Shown: positions 1 through 8,766, numbered from the stretch's first letter. The stretch: 64,000 nucleotides of DNA from Paraliobacillus ryukyuensis (GCF_003315295.1 NZ_QNRI01000002.1:434001-498000), one strand, 5' to 3'. Translations and numbers: made by a program. Notes: generated from the sequence alone by a model not told the origin.

Positions 1-797
1 CATCTGATCAAACAATTATTGAATCGGACGAGAACCTAAAAGTATTCTCTCGTGCCCCACTAAATGTGGCCTACATGCCGATGAACAATGAAACCGCACC
101 ATTTGATGATCCCCTTGTCCGTCAAGCAGTCAATCATGCGATCGATAAAGAGGCACTGATTGAAGGTTTCTTTGAAGGAAATGCAGAACCAGCAAAAAAC
201 ATGTTGCCACCAACTATTGATGGCTATAACGATGAAATTGAGCCATATGCTTATGATGTGGAAAAAGCGAAAGAATTGCTAGCGGAAGCTGGTTATGAAG
301 CAGGTGAACTAGAAGTTGATTTATGGACCATGGATAACCCTAGACCATATATGCCAGCCCCAGCTAAGATTGCTGAATCAATTCAGAAAAATTTAGCGGA
401 TGTCGGTATTATAGCCAATATTCAGACCTTGGATTGGTCGACCTATTTAGAAAAAGCCAAAAATGGAGAAATGCCAACATTTTTAATTGGCTGGATCGGT
501 GATAATGGAGATGCGGATAACTTTCTATACACGTTACTAGGTACAGGTAGCGGAAATAACTATTCTTTCTATTCCAATGAAGCGGTTGATAAGATTTTGT
601 TAGAAGCACAAGCTGCAACAGATGATGCCGCCCGTGCTGACTTATATAAACAAGCACAAGTACTGATTCATAAAGATGCACCAGTCGTTCCATTAGTGCA
701 TTATGAATCGTTAATGGCTGGTTCTAGCACACTGGAAAACTATACACCTGCTCCTACTGGTTCTGAAGATTTTACAGATGTTACTTTTTCAGAGTAA
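1..797 (+). CDS. Peptide ABC transporter substrate-binding protein, C-terminal part (family 5)
   Basis: The 5' end is outside the window; the open frame runs from base 3 to the TAA at 795. About 264 residues are visible. They match the C-terminal lobe of extracellular solute-binding proteins of family 5 (DppA/OppA type): the stretch DPLVRQAVNHAIDKEALI is the usual family motif, followed by YDVEKAKELLAEAGY and a WIGDNGDADNF segment. It would capture peptides outside the membrane and pass them to the two permeases that follow at 888 and 1913. Ligand (di- or oligopeptide, or another small molecule) cannot be told from this part. The N-terminal lipoprotein signal is not visible. Confidence 0.93.
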   Translation, partial: SDQTIIESDENLKVFSRAPLNVAYMPMNNETAPFDDPLVRQAVNHAIDKEALIEGFFEGNAEPAKNMLPPTIDGYNDEIEPYAYDVEKAKELLAEAGYEAGELEVDLWTMDNPRPYMPAPAKIAESIQKNLADVGIIANIQTLDWSTYLEKAKNGEMPTFLIGWIGDNGDADNFLYTLLGTGSGNNYSFYSNEAVDKILLEAQAATDDAARADLYKQAQVLIHKDAPVVPLVHYESLMAGSSTLENYTPAPTGSEDFTDVTFSE

Positions 798-887
798 TTG
801 ATCGTCCATTTATGTGGGGAAGTGTTTGTTCGCTTTCCCGTTTTACTGTTTATTTTTTACAAAGAAATGTTTGAGAGGTGAATACTG

Positions 888-1889
888 GTGCTGAAGTATA
901 CATTCCGACGTTTAGGCGCGCTTATTCCTGTCCTAATTGGTATGTCGATTCTAGTTTTTTTAATCATCCGAGCAATTCCAGGGGACCCCGCGCAAACGAT
1001 CCTTGGTGATAAAGCTTCTGAGCAAGCAGTAGAAAATTTGCGAGAACAGCTTGGCTTAAATAATCCAATTTACATACAATATTTTTCTTATATGAAAGGC
1101 TTAATTACTGGAGATCTTGGGACATCGATTCGTACGAGCTCTCCAATTAGTGCAGATATTTGGCCGTATTTAGCTGCAACAATTGAGCTTGCTTTCGTTG
1201 CCTTAATTATTGCAGTAGTGATTGGAGTGAATGCTGGGATTTTAAGTGCTTGGTTCCAAAATTCCATTTTCGATTATACGGCAATGATTATTGCTTTAAT
1301 CGGAATCTCGATGCCGGTTTTTTGGCTTGGTCTAATGGAACAATGGGCGTTCTCGTTAGAGTTAGGCTGGCTACCATCGATCGGTAGAGAATCAGTTAGA
1401 GATCCGATCACACCAATCACCCATATTTATATGATTGATACGCTAATCCAAGGTGATTTTGACCAATTTGTCGTAGTGATCAAGCATTTATTCTTGCCAG
1501 GAATTGCACTCGGAACCATTCCTATGGCAATTTTTGCCCGAATGACGCGTTCAAGTATGTTAGAGGTACTACGTTCAGATTATATTCGTACTGCTCGAGC
1601 AAAAGGACAGAAGATGTTTGTGATTGTCTATAAACACGCCTTAAAAAATGCTTTTATTCCGATTTTAACGGTTATTGGTTTGCAGACAGGCTTACTATTA
1701 GGTGGAGCGATTTTAACGGAAACGATTTTTAGTTGGCCAGGGATTGGTCGTTATATTTATGAAGCAATTCAATATCGGGATTATCCAGTCATTCAAGCAG
1801 GCATATTAGTGATTGCTACCATCTTTGTTTTAATCAATCTGATCGTTGACTTGCTTTATGCCGCATTTGATCCAAGAATTAAATATTAA
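888..1889 (+). CDS. Peptide ABC transporter permease, DppB/OppB type
   Basis: A 333-residue membrane protein of the binding-protein-dependent transport inner-membrane component family. It has an N-terminal anchor (RRLGALIPVLIGMSILVFLI), the DppB-typical RAIPGDPA segment, and the EAA loop near residue 230 (DYIRTARAKGQKMFVIVYKHALKNA begins there). GTG start is chosen because GAGAGGTG lies about eight bases upstream. It follows the binding protein by 90 bp and precedes the second permease by 23 bp, so the three are one operon. A loop of about 40 residues before the EAA region (around residues 165-205) makes it slightly longer than classical DppB, as in many bacillar homologues. Confidence 0.95.
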   Translation: MLKYTFRRLGALIPVLIGMSILVFLIIRAIPGDPAQTILGDKASEQAVENLREQLGLNNPIYIQYFSYMKGLITGDLGTSIRTSSPISADIWPYLAATIELAFVALIIAVVIGVNAGILSAWFQNSIFDYTAMIIALIGISMPVFWLGLMEQWAFSLELGWLPSIGRESVRDPITPITHIYMIDTLIQGDFDQFVVVIKHLFLPGIALGTIPMAIFARMTRSSMLEVLRSDYIRTARAKGQKMFVIVYKHALKNAFIPILTVIGLQTGLLLGGAILTETIFSWPGIGRYIYEAIQYRDYPVIQAGILVIATIFVLINLIVDLLYAAFDPRIKY

Positions 1890-1912
1890 CTGGTCACTAA
1901 GGAGGGATTTTT

Positions 1913-2812
1913 GTGCCAAAATTAGAACACAGTCCATTACAGCCTGCTAATCCAATAGAAATAGAGAAAAAAACTTCTTTCTTACGATTACTATGGCATA
2001 ATTATAAAAAGAATAAGTTAGCAGTTATCGGTTTAGGGATTATCTTAGCTTTTATTATTTTAGCAGTATTTGCTGGTCTGATTGCACCAGAAGGAATCAA
2101 TGAACAAAAAACTGGTGAAAGACTGTTGCCTCCATCAAGTCAATATTGGCTAGGAACGGATGATTTTGGCCGCGATATTCTTAGTCGTATTTTACATGGC
2201 GCGCGATTGTCATTAACTGTAGGATTTGTTGCTGTCATCGGTTCCGTCATTGTCGGAACTCTAGTAGGTGTGATAGCCGGTTATTATGGTAAATGGATCG
2301 ATGCCCTTATCTCGAGAGGATTTGATATATTACTAGCATTTCCTAGTATCTTATTAGCCATTGCTATTGTGGCAGTGCTCGGCCCTTCTTTGCAAAATGC
2401 GTTGTTAGCAATCGCGATTATTAACGTCCCTACATTTGGTCGGATAGTTCGCTCCAAGGTATTAGGGCTGAAAGAAGAAGATTATGTAGAAGCAGCTCGA
2501 TCGATCGGCATGAAAAACAGCCGAATCATTATCTATCATATCTTGCCCAATAGCATGGCACCGATTATCGTTCAAGCAACCTTATGTGTCGCAACAGCTA
2601 TATTGGAAGCGGCTGCCCTAGGATTTCTTGGCCTGGGCGCTCAAGCACCAGATCCAGAGTGGGGCAGAATGTTATCTGATTCGCGAACCTATTTACAACA
2701 AGCACCATGGACCGTATTTTTTCCTGGCATCGCCATTATGTTAACTGTGCTAGGGTTTAATTTAATCGGGGATGGATTGCGAGATGCGTTAGATCCGAAG
2801 ATGAAAGAATGA
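1913..2812 (+). CDS. Peptide ABC transporter permease, DppC/OppC type
   Basis: A 299-residue partner permease. The N-terminal soluble stretch is followed by the first membrane helix near residue 37, the family motif LLPPSSQYWLGTDDFGRDILSR (starting near residue 76) and an EAA loop DYVEAARSIGMKNSRIIIYHI. GTG start with AAGGAGGGA seven to eight bases upstream. No ATP-binding subunit genes follow: the next 700 bp hold a repeat array. The ATPases are therefore either upstream of the window, before the binding-protein gene, or elsewhere. DppC-type permeases pair with DppB in the membrane to form the translocation pore. Confidence 0.95.
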   Translation: MPKLEHSPLQPANPIEIEKKTSFLRLLWHNYKKNKLAVIGLGIILAFIILAVFAGLIAPEGINEQKTGERLLPPSSQYWLGTDDFGRDILSRILHGARLSLTVGFVAVIGSVIVGTLVGVIAGYYGKWIDALISRGFDILLAFPSILLAIAIVAVLGPSLQNALLAIAIINVPTFGRIVRSKVLGLKEEDYVEAARSIGMKNSRIIIYHILPNSMAPIIVQATLCVATAILEAAALGFLGLGAQAPDPEWGRMLSDSRTYLQQAPWTVFFPGIAIMLTVLGFNLIGDGLRDALDPKMKE

Positions 2813-2898
2813 GTCTTTTGAGTATGTGATGTGACGCGTTAAAGTAGATAATGTAAAAATCATAAGAGCGATCGAGGAGGGTTTGTTCGATCGATTGA

Positions 2899-3230
2899 TA
2901 TAAAGCAGAAATCGTAGTGGACGTGAAGCGCGATTTGAAGGTTAAACCAATATAAAGCAGAAAACGTAGTGAGCGTGAAGCGCGATTTGATGGTTAAACC
3001 AATATAAAGCAGAAAACGAAGTGGACGTGAAGTACGATTTGATGGTTAAACCAATATAAAGTAGAAAACGTAGTGGGCGTGAAGCACGATTTGATGGTTA
3101 AACCAATATAAAGTAGAAAACGTAGTGGGCGTGAAGCACAATTTGATGGTTAAACCAATATAAAGTAGAAAACGAAGTGATCGTGAAGTGAGATTTCATA
3201 GTTAACTCGATATAAAGTAGAATTCGTAGA
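2899..3230. repeat. Tandem array of 52-bp units
   Basis: The core TATAAAGYAGAA recurs at 2899, 2951, 3003, 3055, 3107, 3159 and 3211, exactly 52 bp apart each time, giving six full units and a partial seventh. Each unit also carries the conserved blocks CGTGAAG, CGATTTGATGG and the near-palindrome TGGTTAAACCA. Units 2-5 are nearly identical while the outer units diverge, as expected from unequal crossing-over in the middle. Reading frames across it look accidental. It fills most of the gap between the peptide permease operon and the scarred zone; 2813-2898 and 3231-3480 hold nothing else I recognise. Confidence 0.9.
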
Positions 3231-3521
3231 AATAAGGGTATGCGATTTATCAAATAAACCGGTATAATAATATAAATTGTGGGGAGGATTACGTGAGGTT
3301 TCTGGTATATATAAGCCAACTAAATGCTGTGGATGCTGGGCTAGCGCACATTTCATTAATTTGCTAAAGATACGATAATAAACATAAAAAATTCTTTGAT
3401 TCTATCATTCTAAAAAAAGATTAGAAATTCATGTTAGCTTGGGAATATTATTAAATTGATAATGAAAAATCTTACCACAAAAGCGGTAAGGCTAGCAATT
3501 AATTGAATACGAACAGAGTAG

Positions 3522-3611
3522 GTGAATGTTATGGAGACAACAAGCAACATCGCAATTATCACAGATATTCACGGGAATTATGCTGCACTTAAAACTGTGT
3601 TGAATGATATC
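3522..3611 (+). pseudogene. Metallophosphoesterase, N-terminal fragment
   Basis: The first 30 codons (beginning MNVMETTSNIAIITDIHGN) are clearly the start of a calcineurin-like phosphoesterase, with the first metal-binding motif DIHGN intact; compare the complete homologue at 27238-27960. After about base 3611 the frame continues into sequence that is actually the reverse strand of an alpha/beta hydrolase gene, so the apparent 115-residue product is a chimera. The remaining metal motifs (GD, GN, GHxH) are absent. Non-functional remnant. Confidence 0.75.
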
Positions 3612-3877
3612 GCTTGGTCTAAGTATTTTTTTACCCAATTTGCCAATGTCAAAGATGTTACCTTACCATCTATACTCTTGCTTTTCCCCAAACCTGGCAA
3701 ATCAATGAGGTGGGTTTCAAACTTTTCTTTCAAATGTTCTGCTATATTTAAACCTTCATTCCCTGAAAAACCGCCAGCAGGAAGGAAAATTATTGATTCC
3801 CCACATCCAACTTTTTTAACAAAATATTCACTAGTATTATTTGATATTTTTCTCACCTCTCTGTTATAGATATTCAA
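3612..3877 (-). pseudogene. Alpha/beta hydrolase, N-terminal fragment
   Basis: On the minus strand, about 88 residues read as the start of an alpha/beta hydrolase: the oxyanion-hole region FLPAGGFSGNEG and the strand DLPGLGKS are typical. The frame breaks at about 3611 where it runs into the inverted phosphoesterase fragment. The nucleophile elbow (GxSxG) and the rest of the fold are missing here. A C-terminal hydrolase fragment lies at 5249-5400 on the same strand, in the wrong order for a simple interruption. Confidence 0.7.
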
Positions 3878-3881
3878 CTAA

Positions 3882-3968
3882 CTTGCCAGTTACTTAAATA
3901 AGCAACTGGCTGCCTAATCAAAAACTTTTTGTTCCACTAAAGCCACCCGTTAATACAAGAAGCATTGA
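3882..3968. repeat. Hairpin-containing interspersed repeat, copy 1
   Basis: About 85 bp shared with 5160-5246. It opens with a perfect 7-bp stem, GCCAGTT (3885-3891) against AACTGGC (3904-3910), around the loop ACTTAAATAAGC, then the conserved tract TGCCTAATC and GTTCCACTAAAGC. In copy 2 the stem bases differ but pair again, which argues for a selected RNA or DNA hairpin. Confidence 0.75.
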
Positions 3969-4012
3969 TTGGATGTCGTTTCAAAACAAATCTTAGTTTT
4001 ATTTTAATCCCG

Positions 4013-4102
4013 TTAATTTTTGGTCTTCTTCTTTCCTAAATTAGCTGCAAATATACCACTAACTAAAGCAATAGCTATGGCTACCCAAGTCCAAAAACTC
4101 AC
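4013..4102 (-). CDS. Small single-span membrane peptide (29 aa)
   Basis: Too short for usual gene calling. A GTG start at 4102 is preceded by AAGGGGGAA at a good distance, and 29 codons give one hydrophobic helix (WTWVAIAIALVSGIFAANL) followed by a basic tail GKKKTKN, so it would sit in the membrane with the lysine-rich end inside. It lies just downstream of the AraC-type gene on the same strand, with a gap of about 75 bp. No function can be assigned. The good ribosome site and clean amphipathic layout are the only support. Confidence 0.5.
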   Translation of the reverse strand: MSFWTWVAIAIALVSGIFAANLGKKKTKN

Positions 4103-4177
4103 ATGAATTCCCCCTTATTATAAGTTAAATTTACCATTATAAACTACTATACTATGATTCTTTTTTATGATATCCAA

Positions 4178-5023
4178 TTATTTTGTAATTACTGGAACCC
4201 AAAGTTCGTTTCTCGGTTTGTGTTTTGGTGGATAATAACATTCAATACAAGGAATATCAGCAAGTTCATATCCAGAAGTTGGAACCCATTCTCTGTATAA
4301 TCGCTTCCACGCATTCGTTATGCCTGGAAAAACAGCCCAGGTACGGTGGGTAATAAGTAGCGTTTCCATATCACTTGGTACCTCTCCATCATACCTTATC
4401 CCCATAAAGTATGTAAATTCTTCGTCCATAATAGCTGCTTCTTTTCCGCAAACGCCTAAAAGACTTTCAAGAGAGCATTTTGGTTTCTCCCAGGACATAT
4501 CAATCAATTGTTGCATAAAGCCATCTTTTTTAGCACTGCTCCAAAGCGTGGGAATAGTTTTAAAGGCTCTACTTGTTTTGACGACCTTCCCTTTTCCTAT
4601 AACTTTTAAATCAAAATCAAGACTTTCAATCCGATACTCCATTTCAGTATCCCCTTTTATTGAAATTTGGAAGGAGATTCTTGGAAATGCTTTTAACTGT
4701 ACCCCTTGATTACGTGCTTCAGAAGGTTTCATTCCATGTAACTTTTGAAAAGCGCGAGAAAAAGAATCAGCCGACTCATAGCCATACTTAAAGGCTACGT
4801 CTATAATTCGGATGTCACTTTTTTGAATATCAAATGCTGCAAGCGTTAAGCGTCTCCGTCTGATATATTCAGATAGAGGTAGTCCTGAAATCGATGAAAA
4901 CATTCTTGAAAAATGATACTCGGAACTGTGAGCTATTTGAGCAATTTTTTTATAATTTATATCTTCCTCAAGATTATTTTCAATGTAATCCAAAGCGCTA
5001 TTCATTCTAGTTATCCAATCCAT
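4178..5023 (-). CDS. AraC-family regulator with GyrI-like effector domain
   Basis: A 281-residue transcription factor. Residues about 5-105 form the two helix-turn-helix motifs of AraC/XylS proteins (INYKKIAQIAHSSEYHFSRM and IIDVAFKYGYESADSFSRAF, ending HGMKPSEAR). Residues about 125-280 match the GyrI-like/effector-binding fold that binds hydrophobic or drug-like ligands. The order HTH-first is the usual layout for this subfamily. It stands alone between two copies of a hairpin repeat and broken hydrolase pieces, so it may have arrived with, or survived, a rearrangement. Its target genes are not obvious nearby. Confidence 0.9.
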   Translation of the reverse strand: MDWITRMNSALDYIENNLEEDINYKKIAQIAHSSEYHFSRMFSSISGLPLSEYIRRRRLTLAAFDIQKSDIRIIDVAFKYGYESADSFSRAFQKLHGMKPSEARNQGVQLKAFPRISFQISIKGDTEMEYRIESLDFDLKVIGKGKVVKTSRAFKTIPTLWSSAKKDGFMQQLIDMSWEKPKCSLESLLGVCGKEAAIMDEEFTYFMGIRYDGEVPSDMETLLITHRTWAVFPGITNAWKRLYREWVPTSGYELADIPCIECYYPPKHKPRNELWVPVITK

Positions 5024-5159
5024 TATCCCTCTCCTTCCACATATTAAATTTACTAGAAAAGATGTTCATTTATCCGACATTTCATGCACAAATATGTCGG
5101 GTTATCTCAATACCAGTGAAATAATTCTATGTCTTTCAAGAAATTCCTGCTTACGCTAA

Positions 5160-5246
5160 CCTGCCCGTTACTTAAATAAGCAACGGACTGCCTAATCGAC
5201 AACTTTTGTTCCACTAAAGCACCGTTAGTGCAGTAAGCGCTGTTCA
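5160..5246. repeat. Hairpin-containing interspersed repeat, copy 2
   Basis: Same orientation as the copy at 3882. Stem CCGTT (5165-5169) pairs with AACGG (5182-5186) around an identical 12-nt loop. The A-to-C change in the left arm is matched by a T-to-G change in the right arm relative to copy 1. It directly follows the stop codon of the hydrolase tail on the minus strand. Confidence 0.75.
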
Positions 5247-5248
5247 TG

Positions 5249-5400
5249 TTAATGATTTATTAACCAATTACTAATTTGTTCACTTAAAAACATTGGCTTG
5301 TCCCAATATATATCGTTTGTTGCATCTTTAACATCAATGACACTTTCATTTACATATTGTTTTAATCGATTTAATTCGTTATTTCTAATAACATTAATAT
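5249..5400 (-). pseudogene. Alpha/beta hydrolase, C-terminal fragment
   Basis: About 50 codons on the minus strand end at the stop at 5249-5251 and read ...NESVIDVKDATNDIYWDKP followed by a terminal helix SEQISNWLINH. The D-x-x-H-x-x-xxx-P pattern near the end resembles the tail of small alpha/beta hydrolases, here with Asn-Asp in the place where the catalytic His would be expected. No start codon or ribosome site precedes it. It may be the other end of the gene whose start is at 3612-3877, or of a paralogue. Confidence 0.55.
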
Positions 5401-5446
5401 AAGAAAAAAATAACAGACCAATTCAATTCATATACGATTTGGTCTG
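5401..5446 (-). terminator. Rho-independent terminator after the S9 peptidase
   Basis: On the minus strand an 8-bp stem (CAGACCAA/TTGGTCTG, 5414-5446) is followed by a T-rich run (complement of 5401-5413). It sits about 65 bp past the peptidase stop codon. Confidence 0.8.
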
Positions 5447-5512
5447 TGAATGCGTGTGCTATTTTGCTCTACCGAAACGAAACTACTTAGTCGTCGAGAC
5501 AACTCCTATAAA

Positions 5513-7492
5513 TTATAGATATTCTGCAAACCAACCCGTCATCTCATCCAATCGCTTAATTCGCAAGCTTGGATCGCCATTTCTTGATAAGTTGTGATCG
5601 GAGGCAGGGAAGCGCACAAGCTTAGCTGTTTTCTTTTGTTGTTTGATCGCCACATAGAATTGTTCACCTTGTTCAATTGGGCAGCGAAGATCATTTTCGC
5701 TATGCAAAATTAAGATCGGTGTTTCCACTTGTTTCACATAGCGAAGTGGCGAGAATTCCCATAGTTTATCTGGATTGTCTAGTAAGGACGCTTTTAATTG
5801 CCAGTCATTGAAAAAATAACCAATGTCACTTACACCGTAAAAGCTGATCCAGTTACTAATGGATCGTTGGGTGACAGCTGCTTTAAAACGATTGGTATGC
5901 GTCACAATCCAGTTGGTCATAAAACCACCATAGCTTCCACCAGTTACACCTATGCGTTCATGATCAATCCACACATATGTTTCCAGAGCATAATCTACCG
6001 CATCAAGAATATCTTGATAATCTCCTTGTCCATATGCACCGCGTACTGCATTAACAAAATTCTGTCCGTAACCAAAGCTTCCTCGAGGATTAATATAAAG
6101 CACACCATATCCTTTTTCTGCTAACACTTGGAATTCATGCATAAACCCATAGCTATACATCGCATGTGGGCCACCGTGAATTTCAACGACCAGTGGATAT
6201 TTTTCTCCATCTTTAAAACCAACTGGCTTCATAATCCAGCCTTGAATGGTCGATTGGTCATGTGCTTGAAAATGAAAGGTTTCCGGTATGCTAATGGTTT
6301 TTTCTGCAAGCCAATCTTCATTTGCAGCTGTTAATCTTTGTTCTTCTTTTGTATTCTTGTCAAAGCTAAATAAATCACCTGGTGTCGTTGGATCACTGAT
6401 TGCTAGAATAATAGCATCTGCATTTTCACTGGGGCTAAACGCATAAATCTGACGGTCACCACCACAGAGGCAGGTAATTTCTTTATCTAAGCTCGCAGTA
6501 TAAAGTTGGGTTTTTCCATGCGTACTTCCTAACAGATATAAACTAGAACTAGCACTATTCCATACAGCACCAGCAGGTTGTACACCTGTACCCATGTCAT
6601 TGATAGCAGTGTCGGCTGCAACGACGTCCCAATTTTCCGTTACACACATCGTTTCCCCTGTTGCTAAATCATAGACATATGCCTCAATTAACGTTGCATT
6701 TTTATAGCTTTGATCATGGCCAAGAAATGAAATTTTTGAGCCATCAGGAGAAAATAAGGGCGAACTGTATCGTCCATCACTATTTGTTATTTTGGTTTGT
6801 TCCTCTGCGTCCAAATCAATGATATATACATCAGATAAAAAGGCATCTTCTGGATTATCAAACTGATTAGCATAGCAAAGCACTTGTTTACCATCTGGTG
6901 AAAAGTTACCTGCACTATGATCATAAGGTCCTGCAGTGACTTGTTTTACAATGGTACCGTCTTTTTTGATTAGCGCTAAGTGAGCATGTTTTTTTGGTAA
7001 AAGTCCAGCACCGTCTGCTTTATAATTTACTTTTTCCGTTTCATAGACTTTATCTACTAATTGTTTTTCTTCCTTTTTATCCTCGGAATCTAGTGTTTCG
7101 TCTTCTCCAAGCGAAGTGGTTACAAGTACCTGCTGACTATCTGGTGACCATAAAGGGTTACTTGCGCCATTTTTTAAAAAGGTAATCTGCTTGGCTTCTC
7201 CACCTTTGGCTGGGATTGTCCAGATTTGATTTTTACCTGAACGATCGGATACAAAGGCAATTGTTTTTCCGTTGGGAGACCATCTAGGATTGGTGTCGTT
7301 ACTTTCACCTTGTGTGAAAGGATGCATTTGCTTATCAGTTAGTGTTTGTATGTATAATTTTGACCGATATTTTTTCTCATCCGTAATATGTCGTCGCACA
7401 AAAATAACGGACTTTCCATCAGGCGATAGTTGTGGATCAGATAGAAAATTGAATGTTAACAGATCATTTGAATTGATTCCGGTTTTACTCAT
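5513..7492 (-). CDS. S9 family peptidase (prolyl oligopeptidase / acylaminoacyl-peptidase type)
   Basis: A 659-residue protein from the ATG at 7492, chosen because GAGAGGA precedes it; an in-frame ATG at 7510 lacks a ribosome site. Residues 1-380 are a beta-propeller with TolB/WD40-like repeats (LSPDGKSVIFV, WSPNGKTIAFV, FSPDGSKISFL). The C-terminal 270 residues are the alpha/beta hydrolase domain with the triad Ser520 in GGSYGG, Asp601 in SENDLRC and His633 in ASDHN, plus the HGGP oxyanion motif. It would cleave short peptides or N-acylated residues in the cytoplasm; no signal peptide is seen. Transcribed alone. Confidence 0.93.
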   Translation of the reverse strand: MSKTGINSNDLLTFNFLSDPQLSPDGKSVIFVRRHITDEKKYRSKLYIQTLTDKQMHPFTQGESNDTNPRWSPNGKTIAFVSDRSGKNQIWTIPAKGGEAKQITFLKNGASNPLWSPDSQQVLVTTSLGEDETLDSEDKKEEKQLVDKVYETEKVNYKADGAGLLPKKHAHLALIKKDGTIVKQVTAGPYDHSAGNFSPDGKQVLCYANQFDNPEDAFLSDVYIIDLDAEEQTKITNSDGRYSSPLFSPDGSKISFLGHDQSYKNATLIEAYVYDLATGETMCVTENWDVVAADTAINDMGTGVQPAGAVWNSASSSLYLLGSTHGKTQLYTASLDKEITCLCGGDRQIYAFSPSENADAIILAISDPTTPGDLFSFDKNTKEEQRLTAANEDWLAEKTISIPETFHFQAHDQSTIQGWIMKPVGFKDGEKYPLVVEIHGGPHAMYSYGFMHEFQVLAEKGYGVLYINPRGSFGYGQNFVNAVRGAYGQGDYQDILDAVDYALETYVWIDHERIGVTGGSYGGFMTNWIVTHTNRFKAAVTQRSISNWISFYGVSDIGYFFNDWQLKASLLDNPDKLWEFSPLRYVKQVETPILILHSENDLRCPIEQGEQFYVAIKQQKKTAKLVRFPASDHNLSRNGDPSLRIKRLDEMTGWFAEYL

Positions 7493-7732
7493 CTGAACAC
7501 GTCCTCTCATTGACTAATTCTTCGCTAATTTCTGAAAATTTAATATTCCTAATTATAACAATTATTTCTGATAGTTACAATTAAAAATACTGGGCTCTTA
7601 TACAAAGGTAACTATATTATTCATCTAGACTTAACCTTAATTTCGCTATCTTTGTAAATGGTTTACTGTTTTCAAAATATGTTATCTCCTGTAAACTAAA
7701 GGCAAACGGCGAATAGGAAAGGGAATGACAAA

Positions 7733-8683
7733 TTGGTTAATTGGGAAGAACAAAGACAGTTGGTCAAGATTGCAACGCTGTATCACTATGAAGATTGGAC
7801 TCAAGAACAAATTGCGAAAAAGTTTGGCATATCACGTCCAATTGTATCGAAATTACTTCATCGCGCGAAGGATCAAGGCATGGTTGAAGTCTATATTAAG
7901 AATGAAAATGTACATACAGTGAATTTAGAAAGAAAGTTAGAAGAACATTTTCATTTGAGGGAGGCAGTAGTGGTACCATCACCTGCGCCTAATCTGGAAA
8001 GGGTCACGAATGCTGTTGGTCGTGCGGGTGCTCACTACCTATCTAAAAAAATAAAATCAATTAATAGTCTTGGCATCTCCTGGGGAAATACGTTAGCGGA
8101 GTTGGTAAAAGAATTCCCCTATGTAATAAAAGATGATATACAAGTAGTACCACTGGAAGGTGGAATGGGGCGAAAAAGAGCCGATATTCATGCTAATCAG
8201 TTAGCGTATGAATTAGCGAAAAAAATGAATGGTACTTGTTCTTATCTTTATGCACCAGCCATTGTGGAGACGAAAGAATTAAAAGATCGATTAATGCAAA
8301 TGTCGGATATTAATGACGTAATTGAAGAAGGAAAGCAAGTTGATACAGCATTAATTAGTCTCGGAACCCCGTATCAACACTCTACTTTACAATCAGTCGG
8401 CTATCTGCAAGAACAAGATGTTGAACAATTAAAAGAAGCTGGTGTAGTAGGAGAAATCGGATTTCGTTTTTATGATCGAAATGGGACACCGATTCATCAT
8501 TCATTGGAAAAAGAGTATATCGGTGTGGCATTAGAAGATATTAAAAAGATCGACGAAGTAATTGGAATTGTTGCAGGATCACATAAAGTAGAAAGTGTTT
8601 TGGCTGCTTTAAAGGAAGGCTACGTAAATGTTTTAGTTATTGATGACCAAACGGCAAGTAAATTAATCAGTGAAATAGAATAA
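7733..8683 (+). CDS. SorC/DeoR-type sugar-binding transcriptional regulator (upstream copy)
   Basis: 316 residues with an N-terminal helix-turn-helix (about residues 20-50, TQEQIAKKFGISRPIVSKLL) and the SorC sugar-phosphate-binding domain (residues about 60-315, with LGISWGNTLAEL and the C-terminal VIGIVAGSHKVESVLAALK). TTG start with AAAGGGA upstream. It ends in a strong terminator and is thus a separate unit from the PTS operon that starts 470 bp downstream. A paralogue with the same layout sits at the other end of that operon (12970). Proteins of this family usually repress or activate polyol and sugar operons in response to the phosphorylated substrate. Confidence 0.92.
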   Translation: MVNWEEQRQLVKIATLYHYEDWTQEQIAKKFGISRPIVSKLLHRAKDQGMVEVYIKNENVHTVNLERKLEEHFHLREAVVVPSPAPNLERVTNAVGRAGAHYLSKKIKSINSLGISWGNTLAELVKEFPYVIKDDIQVVPLEGGMGRKRADIHANQLAYELAKKMNGTCSYLYAPAIVETKELKDRLMQMSDINDVIEEGKQVDTALISLGTPYQHSTLQSVGYLQEQDVEQLKEAGVVGEIGFRFYDRNGTPIHHSLEKEYIGVALEDIKKIDEVIGIVAGSHKVESVLAALKEGYVNVLVIDDQTASKLISEIE

Positions 8684-8709
8684 AACGGGAAGACGTGTAC
8701 ATGTGCTAT

Positions 8710-8766
8710 GCTCCTACCTAGGGAGTGAGATTTTAAAAAATCTCACTCCCTAGGGGGAGCTATTTT
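8710..8766 (+). terminator. Strong terminator after the first SorC-type gene
   Basis: A long, nearly perfect stem (CCTAGGGAGTGAGATTTT paired with its complement, 8718-8752, extended by GCTCC/GGAGC) followed by TATTTTT. Confidence 0.9.

Noticed and set aside
3098-3356. Two overlapping minus-strand frames across the 52-bp array
   Set aside because: They follow the repeat, share no family features and lack ribosome sites; composition reflects the AT-rich repeat.
3522-3869. A 115-residue metallophosphoesterase-like protein
   Set aside because: Only the first 30 residues belong to that family; the rest is the antisense of an alpha/beta hydrolase start, so it is a chimera.
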